Of a stretch of DNA of 22,897 nt, positions 1-10,100 are shown in pieces. The DNA lies in the NCBI GenBank assembly GCA_026770585.1, contig MU646305.1, forward strand, positions 669,097 to 691,993, read 5' to 3'. The stretch comes from Baffinella frigidus (taxonomy: Eukaryota; Cryptophyceae; Cryptomonadales; Baffinellaceae). The position numbers and the translations under genes were made by a program. The notes under the pieces are model-generated. The model had not been told where the DNA came from and searched no databases. It saw nothing but the letters and a program-made list of their open reading frames with translations. Numbering within the stretch: the stretch's first letter is position 1; each line of letters starts with the position of its first letter.

Positions 1-295
1 CCTTTCGACGAGCCCCCCCCCCCCCTCCCCGCGCACACCCTCCAACAATCGCGTTTTGGGTTCGGAAATGCCCCTTTGGCGAGTGAAAAAGCCCCCTTGC
101 TGTTTGAAAAAAAAATGGTTCGAGAAAATGATGATTTTGAAGGCAGGGTACAGTTGGGCAAAGGGAGTTTTCAATTGGGGAAAGAGTTCAGTTGGGGCAA
201 GATAGACTTCCCTGAGAGCGAGCAGCGCTGGATGCCGCCGCACGCCGACGCAGGCTGAACCCGAAACCCTGAACCTGAATCCCTAAACAATGCAG
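1..295. other. Upstream intron or unassigned sequence
   Basis: No exon is supported here. It holds a C-run (about 11-25), a G-rich imperfect tandem stretch (about 148-200, variants of CAGTTGGGCAAAG) and, at 258-290, degenerate telomere-like AACCCTGAA/CCCTAAAC words that run straight into a CAG acceptor at 293-295. A 60-codon open stretch (76-258) shows no family signature. The missing N-terminal strands of the GH18 barrel must be upstream of the window or in an unrecognised exon here. Confidence 0.5.
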
Positions 296-347
296 ACGGC
301 CAAGGATGTAACGGGCGTGAAGTTGCTGCTGTGCATCGGCGGAGCGG
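296..347 (+). CDS. GH18 exon 1 (KLLLCIGG strand)
   Basis: Begins after GCAG at 292-295 and ends before GTACCA at 348. It encodes TAKDVTGVKLLLCIGGA plus the first base of a glycine codon. The pattern K-L-L-L-x-I-G-G is the second conserved beta strand of GH18 proteins. Reading through the donor gives a stop about 60 nt later, so splicing is needed; the split codon completes with exon 2 to give GGAGRSEFF, as expected for SIGGxGRS-type GH18 proteins. No echo of this exon was seen. Confidence 0.8.
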
Positions 348-1061
348 GTACCAGCCGCAACCGCCCCGAATTCACCGTGTTTTTCTGTTTTACTCTGGCA
401 TGCTGAGTGCGATCCACCTCCATGTGTCCTGCCAATCTCATAGGCTAACGTCCTGAAAACCGGGTAGTTAAGCCTACGGTAGTGCCTACGGTAGGCCGTA
501 GGGGGCTTAGGGGGGTCCTACGAAACATTAGGTCCTAGGAGCCCTACGGCCTACCGTAGGCAATTCCGTAGGCCTAACTACCCGGTTTTCAGGACGTTAC
601 GCTATTCAATCGTGAATCATCACCAGCGCGTCATTTGCCAGTTGCGCCACGGCACATACCCGCGCGTTCCATTCCCGGTCGTCTGGCCCCTCCCCGATCT
701 GTGGAACGAATTCACATCGGAGGGGGGCCTAACAAGCCTCCGGCGGTGGTCCCTACCCGATGCTTGAAACGAATTCACATCGGAGGGGGACCTAACACGC
801 CTCCGGCGGCCCCTGCGGGGGGCTTGCTGCGCGACCCGAGTCCCGGTCGAAGGTGCAAGATGCGACACCATAACCTGTCTGCGACGAACCCTCGCACGGA
901 TCGAGGAGGTTCCTACCACTCGAGACTGACCGTGGCCTTTTCTTGAATGTTGGGTTTGAGCTCGTGGCCATGATGTGTACCGGGCTGGTCACGCGCGCGC
1001 GCGCTCTCTCTCTCTCTTCTCTCTCTCTCTTCTCTCTCTCTCTCTGTCTCTCTCTCTCTCA

Positions 1062-1114
<53 letters not shown>

Positions 1115-4100
1115 AGCATGTGCTTCTCTCTCGCGCGCTCTCTGCAACTTCTAGCTCTGTCCCACTAAATCTAGTCTCATCGTTATTAGTTTTAAAGAAG
1201 GATCTCCAGTACAAATTAACTGTCCATCTACCTCAAAATGTTTTCAATGATGAGACCAATTTGAACTGAGACAGAGCTAGAACTTCTCGCACTTTCTGCA
1301 CTCTAAACCCTCAAACCCTAAACCCGGCAGGGCGTTCGGAGTTTTTCATGGCGATGAGCAGTAAGGTTGCGAGCCGCAAGGCCTTCGCGCAAAACCTCAT
1401 CAGCCTCGCCAGGTGCCTCTTTCTGCAGAAGCTGGGAGCACACATGTCTTTCTAAGATGTACACACGTCTTTCTAAGGCACACACGCCTTTCTAAGACAC
1501 ACACGTCTTTCTAAGACGACCGACCCGGGAGCACACGCGTCTTTCTAAGATGCGTACCACGAATCGGCCGCTTTTGGAAAATTATGGAGAAATCCTTCCC
1601 GGGATCAACTTTTGGCCGTGCCGGATTCGGCCATTGGCCTAGCCGAAGCATGATCAGTAAGGTTGCGAGCCGCAAGGCCTTCGCGGTCAACCTCGGTGCC
1701 TCGCCAGGTTCGTCACCAAAAGCTTTAATGTGAAGGCGTTTAGGTTCGTTACCGAAGGCTTTAAATCGTTTCTCACCCCAAATGTAGACGTGCGTATTTT
1801 TTATTATTATAATTATTCACGGAGTGGAAAGTGTTTTGTGGACTCGTTGCCCTCGCCAGGTGCCTCCCCCTGTGGGTTGAGGGGCACCCCAGAACCCTGG
1901 GGTGTAGGGTTCGGGGTTTCGGGTATCCCTTAAGTGGCCAGCCGGTCAAATTGACCGGCAAGAGGTCATAGGCAGGTCCTAGGGCCCTACGGTAGGGCGT
2001 ATGAGCCTACTGACCACGTAAGGTATAGTTCCCTCAAGCGGCTTCGTCCGCAGCACCAGCCTATTTCCCTACGGCATTGCCTACCGTAGGGGCGTATGGC
2101 TTGGGTTATTCACGAAATCTCTTGGTAGTCTGCTGTGTGGGTACACCGCTTGAGGGGTACCTCGTGTCGCCTCGACGCCAGGTGCCTCCCGCTCCCTCAA
2201 GCGCCCTCGACTTTGAGCATAGCCGCTACCGAGCGAGGACGGGACACGATTTTAAAAACTTTAACCAGAATCCTGAAGGAAATGGACTTTTAAAATGAAA
2301 AGCTAGGACCGGAATCCCGGTCCTGGCTGTCTTATATGTGCCGAGTTGGCTCGACAGCGGAATGCTACTGCGGAGCGTACTGGACACACCCAGTTTGGTG
2401 TTAGATGTTCCCTGCAGATCCTTCCTGGAAGCGCGTGTCGTTGGGCTGTGTTGGGCGAAATTAAAACCTAAAGGACCGAAAGGATGGCTTTGCTTGAGTC
2501 CATCTGGTCTCCTCAAAAGGAGGCGATCGGAAAATGACTGAAAGTTGATTCCCCTGTTCTGTGATTCCCCCGTTCTGTGGGACACACCTCACTCTTTCTC
2601 TCCGAGCGATGCCAGGGCTGGACTCCCTGCCATCTAAACTCTAAGCCCAAACCCTAAACCCTCAGCCTTAAATCCTACATCCTACACCCTCAACCTTAAA
2701 ACCCTAAACCTTAAACCCCAAACCCTAAACCCTAAACCTTGAACCCTTAACCCTGAACCCCAAACCCTCAATCCTAAACCCTTAATCCTGAACCCTTAAC
2801 CCTTACTCCTAACCCCTGAACCCTACACCCTACACCCTACACCCCAACCCCTAAACTCTAAACCCTAAACCCTCAACCCTCAACCCCAAACCCTAAACCA
2901 TAATCCCTAAACCCTAAACCCTAAACCCTAAACCCTAAACCCTAAACCGTAGACCCTAAACCATAAACCCTAAACCCTAACGCAGGACGGCGGGGCTGGA
3001 CGGGTTCGATATCGACTGGGAAGAGGACCTGATGTCGAACCCCGCCAAGCTCAAAGGGTAATGGCTCCAATAGCTCCAATAGCTCCAATAGCTCCAATAG
3101 CTCCAATGGCTCCAACAGCTCCAATAGCTCAAAGAGGAAGCACTGGATGCTTCCCATGATTTCATCACGGCGAGTGTTTCTGAGGAATACGATTTTGGTG
3201 TATAGTAAGGCTTAGGAGCTGTTCATATTGGCCTTTCATAGCAGTAACTTCACAATATATAGCCTTAAGATACACCAAAATCGCATCGGTGGTCTTCGAA
3301 ATCGTATTTCTCAGAAATACTCTTCCGGATGAGATTCAGACCTGTCGAACCGAGACAAGCTCAAAGGGTGAGCAATGCGAGGGGGGGTTCGGAGTGGGGG
3401 TTGTTGAATGGAAAAGCACTGGATGCCCCCCCAAAATTCAGACCTCACACTTTCCCACAGTTTTCTGCCGACCCGTCTCTTCGGGTACGGGTACGAAGAC
3501 CGGGTACGGGCACCCTACGGTAGGCAATAGCGTAGGGTCCTACGCAACTACCCGGATCCGAACGCACCACAGCGCCGGTCTCGGCATTCCAGACTTTGCC
3601 GAGCTTGTCTGTCGGACACTGTACCAGCATCGGGGTCCGTATAAAGTTTTCCAACAGTTTTCTGCCGGTTTTCGGCTGAAATTGTGAGAAATGGAGAGAA
3701 CGCGAATTTCGGGAAGCATCGACTGCGAGGGGGGTTGGAAGGGATTGTTGGTGAAAAGCCCCCCAGGTCAGGAAAATGGCGGAAAGGTGAAGGAGGAAGA
3801 TGGCTTCAGCTTCACGAGTGCACGGCCCCTCCACTCAAGGCTGGAAGTGGGACTATTTTAAATGTGGGGTTGTTAAATCTAGTACCAGTCACGGGCAGGA
3901 TTGGTCACGTACCTGCGGGATACCCCGCAGGTACGTGACCAAACGCCCCTGTTTGTGTGAAAATTACTACACATTGGTGCACTTGTAAAGGATTTGTAAA
4001 TTTAAAACTTTTAAAATAGTCACATTTCTGGCCTGGTGGCATCAGCTTGGCTAGTGCATACCCCCTGGTAATGCCAGAAGCTAACGCCAGCGGACCCCTT

Positions 4101-7100
4101 AGCTTACGGTAGGAACCCCCCCCTCCTCCTACGACGTTTAAAACAAAAAGGCCTTTAAAAGTCGTAGGAGGGGGGCTCCTACCGTAGGCAATCCGTAGGC
4201 TCTAAGTACCTCGCTGGCGTTACTTTTTCAGATGACTGGGGTGCTCGCAGAACCAGAAACGGCGTGGTAGCCCATACCCTGACGGTTGTTGAGGGCCCAT
4301 CAGGTCAGGGTATGGGCCTCACGGTGAAGGAGGCAAGTGGCACAAGCATGACGCTTGCAGGGCCCCTGTGCTGCTCGCAGAACCAGAAACCGCGTGCATT
4401 TGACAAGAACGTGAGCGTACCGCGATGGTAGATGCTGCGCATGTTGCTGCCGTATCATCTCCCGCTTTTCCGCTTGCTCTTTCAGCTAAGTCCAGTCCAG
4501 TAACCACGGAGGGCCCTTCGGGGGGGTATTCCAGGGTCACCCTTTGAGCCATTGGGTCGCCCTTGGAGTCGTTTTCTTCCTAAAATTGACTTTTGAATCC
4601 AATTTTCTCTTGAAAATTGACTTTTGAATACCCCCCCCTCCAGCCCTGCGTGGAACCGACTGCTCAATCTTTGTTGATCTTAATTGCGCACGGGTAGGTT
4701 CGGGCTGGTCATGAAGCAACTCCGAAAGACGTTCCGAAAGGAGGGCAACTTGACGCTCTCCGTCACCTACCACCCGGGACAGGAGGACGTGTTGACCCCC
4801 GAGATCCTTCAGGTCAGCACCCGGCCCCGGAAACGTATCGGCATATCCAATCGCCTAATTAAATTGGCATATCCAATCGCCTAATTAAACTACTTAGGGC
4901 CCTATCTAATCGGCTAATTGATTTACTTAGGGGGCTATCTAATCGCCTAATTGATCTACTGGAAGGAACAACGTAGACGCCTAGAGCTGCAGGAGCCTGT
5001 AAGAAGGTGGAGGGGAACCTGCCACTCTCCGTGACCTACCACCCGAGGCAGGAGGATGTGTTAACGCGAAAATCCTCCATGGCAGCACCCGGCCCCGAAA
5101 ACGCATCGGTGTGTTTGGTAGGGGCGTATCCAATCGCCTAGTTAAATTACTTAGGGCCCTATCTAATCGGCTAATTGATTTACCTAGGGGCCTATCTAAT
5201 CGTGCTTTGCGTAGCAGCGTAGCGCTGCAGAACGTAGACGCCTAGGGCTGCAGAAGGTTGGCAACATTAATAGGGTAACGGCCTGAAAATGGGGTAGTTA
5301 GGCCTACGGCATTGCCTGGGACCTCCTACCGTAGGCCGAGACTTTTTGGTCCTAGGATCCCTCGGCCTACGGTAGGAGGTCCTAGGCAATGCCGTATGCC
5401 GAACTACCCCATTTTCAGGCCGTTAGCCCATGAACATAGTCAGAACGCAGGGTGCCCCCGGAAACGTATCGTGTCTTTGTTAGCAGCGTTTTTCAGGGGA
5501 AACCTATTGTTCTTTCATTTGATGGCAACGAAAATTACAAGACAAGTCGTTCTTATTAGTAATATCGAAGAATTTTGTTAGTAATTTTGATTGCCATCCA
5601 ATGGAAGAAAAACAGTTTTTCCCGGATTAGCGTAGCAGCCTAGAGCTGCACATGTCAGCACCCGGCCACGGAAACGTGTCGTGGGGTTGTTGACAACGTA
5701 GCAGTCTAGGGCCGCAGAAGGTTGGCACAATAGTCAGAACATTTGACTTGAAAGGGCTGGTGGTATTAACCTACGATGCGAGGTATGAATCGGGGCCAAT
5801 CGGGGGTTGGCAGCAAAACAGAAGTCTTTCTCAATGTATGAACCCACGTTCCCCGTGGGCCCCCTGGCAGGCAGTCGACTACGCAGAGCTAGACGTCGTG
5901 CGTCACGCGGGAGGGCTGGTGGCAGTTCACGAGCCTCTGCACTGGAGAGCGAAACGCGATCCGAAAGCAAAAATGCTTTCTCTGCAGATCCCTTCTACGC
6001 AACGGCGTGTCGTTGGCATATGTTGGGAGAAATTAAAACCTAAAGGACCTAAAGGACCTAAGGAAGTGAGGTTATGAGCCTCTTTGCAGGCGGTCGACTA
6101 CGTCCATCTCATGTCCTACGACTCTTGCCGGACGACCCCCTGCCGCCACGCAACCCTCTCCGACGCCTCCTCGCACGCCGCCGCCGCCGTGCGACACCCT
6201 GAACCCTTAACACTAAACTCTACACTCTACACCCTACACCCTAAACTCTACACCCTAAACCCTAAACTCTACGCCCTACACTCTAAACCCTAGACCCTAA
6301 AGCATAAACACTAAACTCTAAACCCTAAACCCTAAACTCTACACCCTAAACCCTAAAGTCTACACCCTTCACTCTAAACCCTAAACCCTAAACCATAAAC
6401 ACTAAGCACTAAACCCCAAACCCTCAACCCTAAACCCTAGCCAGTAAACACTCTACACTAAACACTCAACATGCGAAACACCAAACCCCAACCCCTAAAC
6501 ACCAAACCCCAATCTCCAAACCCCAAACCCTCATCCCTAAACCAGGTGCGCCGAGTGCCGCCAGGAAACCTGGTGGTCGGCATGCCTGCCTACGGCCGCA
6601 AGATGGCCAGCCCAGGAGAGGTACCGTAGGGCCCCTAGGACCTAATGCTTCGTAGGACCCCCCCTAGGCCCCTACGGCCTACCGTAGGTAATACCGTAGG
6701 CCTAACTACCCGGTTTTCAGGACGTTAGCCTATGAACGTGTGAGCGTGCCGCCTGGAAACCTCGTGCTCGGCATGCCGGCGTACGGCCGCAAGATGGCCA
6801 GCCCAGGAGAGGTACCCACACGAGGCTATCCATGCGAACAGAATAAAAGGACATTTTAAGATTTGTGGGGAAATGATCACGTTTCCGTACGGATGTCCGT
6901 ACGGAAACGTGATCAAATGCTGACTTTTGGCGTGTTTCCTGGACGATAATCCAGTAATTAACTTATGAATCTGTTCGCATGGATAGCCTCGTGTGGTACG
7001 GCCGCAAGACGGCCAGCCCGGGAGAGGTACTGTCCGGGCTGTTGTTGCAGAGGTTGTTGCATCTGTAGGCGACGAAAATCATCAAAACGTGCCAAAAGGT

Positions 7101-10100
7101 GACTGTTCAGAACCAGCATGGCCAGCCCGGGAGTGGCAAGTGCACTCCGACCCACAAGATTTCAGCTAAGTCAACCAGCTCACCTATGTCAACTTTCCCC
7201 TGATTTCGTTTAGATGGACCCTGCCACCATGGGCGGCATTTGACTTAAGGCGCTGGTTTTCAGGGGGAGTTGACTTAGGCGAAATGTTCTGGATCCGAGT
7301 GAAGTGCGCACGCCCTACTTCCGGCGTCAACCCAATCTCATCCCACCAGGTATTTGATTTAAATGCTTCGGAGTTCCCCGAATCAACGAAATTTACTACA
7401 CAATTGGCCAAATCCAGTCACGTCCAGCCCCGGACGAGCTTACTGTGTAGTACATTTCGTGTATTCGGGGAACTCCGAAGCATTTAAATCAAACACCTGG
7501 CGGGATGAAATCCCGGCAGTCCGTAGGGGGCTAAGGTATGCAACACAGCAAGGTGCTTCGAATTCCGCCGGGGGGGGCGGGCAGGGTCCTCTCCAGTGAC
7601 CCTCTCGAGGCTAGAAGTGTGACTAGTTTAAAACAGGGATTCGTTTACAAGTGAAAAAAAATAGGCGTGCAGTAATTTTCACTCAATTGGGGGCGGTGAG
7701 TCACGTATCGGGCGGAATTCCGCACGTCACGTGACCACGCCTGCCCGTGACTGGTACTAAATTCAACAACCCCACATTTAAAATAGTCCTATTTCTAGCC
7801 TCGAGTGGAGTAATCGGGTCGTCCTGGTGCGTCGCCTGGTAGAGCGTTTGCGGTAATTGTTGTCCGTTTTGGACGTACGGTTTTCCGGTTTTCCGATTTT
7901 CATTTGTACCAGAAGTGTCCATTTAAAACGTTTTACGACCTTTACAACGTTTTAAAAAACCGGAAAACCGGAAAACCGGAAGTCCAAAATGGACAACAAT
8001 TTCCGCAAACGCTCTAGCAGTAAATCTCTCGCAAGTGAATGGGCGTTCGGTAGGCGGAGACGTACCGAACGCTGATGGCGCGCGGCTCGGAGGACGGAGG
8101 ACGGAGGGTGGTGTGAAAACGGAGACGAAAGGGACGGGTTCTTCCTCAACGCACGTATACATGCCGTCCGGGTGTGTAGTGATAAACGTCTCTAGGGTTA
8201 GGTTATCGGCTGGGAGCAGATAACGTATCGGAGTTATCGGCACTTATCGGCCTTCCAGCCGACAACTGCCGATCACTCCTCTCCTTACCACGCAGGGCCC
8301 TTCGGGGAATCTTCGGGGGGGTATCCCCGGGTCGCCCTTTGAGCCGTTGGGTCGCCCTTGGAGCCGTTTTCTTCCACAAAATTGACTTTTGAATTACCAT
8401 TTCCCTTCAAAAATTGACTTTGGAACCCCCCCCCCCCCTCCAGCCCTGCGTGGCACGTTCTAATCTTACGTCTCTCCCGATGTGTGATGTAGGTGGAGAC
8501 GTACAGGACGCTGATGGCGCGTGGCGAGGAGGGGTGGAGCGAAGGGGGGGACGAGAGGGACGGGTTCTACCTCAACGGACCAGCGACGATCCGCGACAAA
8601 GTGCTCCTCGCGAAACGGTACAGTCCACCTACCCTAACACAGGCTACCGTAACACATACTTACCCTCCACACATACTCCTTCGGCCGGCCCCCGATTTCC
8701 CCCTGCAAGGAAGTATGCCTGGAGGGTGGACACCATAACGCATATCTACCCTCCACACATACTCAATCAGTCCGGCCCCGACCCGCGACAAAGAGCTCCT
8801 CGCGAAACGGTGCTCCCCTGCCTTCGCGAATCTCATCGGGAAACGGTTTTAATTTAAAACCTTTGGGCAATGAAATTTACTACACATCATGCTCTTTATG
8901 AGTAATATTAAAGTATTCGTGTGGTAATTTTCATTGGTTCCAATGGTTTTAAATTAAAACCGTTTCCACATGACATCCTTGGACCTGTCTCGCCTCTCCC
9001 TCTCTCTTCCTCCTCTCCCTCTCTCTCCCCCTCTCTCTCCACTCCCCCTCTCTCTCTCCCTCTCTCTCCCTCCTCTCCCCCTCCCTATCGCCGGAAAGGC
9101 CTCTCCCCTGATGCCTCCTTTGACACGTGACGCCCGGCCCCTCCATCTGGCGAACATCCATCTGGTGGTACGGGTACTCTCCTGCCTTTGCGGAAGCTTG
9201 TGAGTTGGGAGGTTTTCGCACCTTGGGTCAACTGTTATTTCTGTCCGCCATGCGAAAATAACGAAACAATGCCGCATGAATGAAACAATGCCACATGTTG
9301 ACGACGGACCTGCGACGATCTCATACGCAAACACCTATAATTTATGGACTGGATCCAATGAAATTTACTACACAAAACGATCTTTAATAGTAATATTAAA
9401 GCAGACGTGTAGTAATTTTGATTGAAATCCAGTTTATAAATTATAAGTGTTTGCGCATTAGATCCGCGACAAAGTGCTCACCGCAAAGCGGTTCTTCCCT
9501 GCCAGCATAAGTTAATCTCCATACAGGTATGAATTAATTGCTTTTCGGCAACGAAAATTACTACACGATTTGCTCATAAAAGTAATAGTAGAGCGTTTGT
9601 GTAGTAAATTTCGTTGCGCCGAAAGCAATTAATTAACACTTTTGTGGATATGAAAGTGAATGATCCTAGGACCCTACGGTAGGCCATCTGTACGGACATA
9701 GAGTCGTTCCTACTGATATCAAGCGGTGCTCGCCCACACCTTTTTGCCCCCTCCTCTGCGCGGTTGATTCCGATGAAGGAACTCCTCGAATTCCGGCCGG
9801 CACTATCTTGCTAGCCACTTAGCAGCCAACGGGGGCCTTACGGACGCAGTCCATCTAAACGATTTGTACTAGAATCTAATCCATTGCCCTGGAATCCAAC
9901 CGGAATTTCACCTTGAATTCAAGGCGAAAAGGAACTCGGCCGCCGCTAAGTGGCAGGTCGATCCGTAATAAACGAATAAACAAGTTTTCTTCTCCTTCCG
10001 CAGGCTGGGTCTCGCAGGGGTGTTCTTGTGGGAAGCCGGACATGACCTTCCCGCCAGTCACGAGGTCCCGCCCCGGCCCCGAAGCGAATGGAGCCCTTTA

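Noticed and set aside
635-946. Overlapping ORFs on both strands
   Set aside because: They span a tandem duplication in intron 1 and share no family motif.
913-1119. ORF encoding RERERE repeats (and its + strand SLSLS counterpart)
   Set aside because: Translation of a (CT)n microsatellite; no biological protein signal.
2633-2981. Array that could look like CRISPR or a chromosome end
   Set aside because: No fixed repeat-spacer pattern; it is degenerate CCCTAAA repeat enclosed by exons, so interstitial, not a telomere or CRISPR.
8949-9334. Long ORFs on both strands over the CT-rich tract
   Set aside because: Low-complexity translation; inside GH18 intron 7.
10011-10020. Alternative acceptor CTCGCAG for GH18 exon 8
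   Set aside because: Joined to exon 7 it puts GVFLWE out of frame; the CCGCAG at 10003 gives the expected LGLAGVFLWE.
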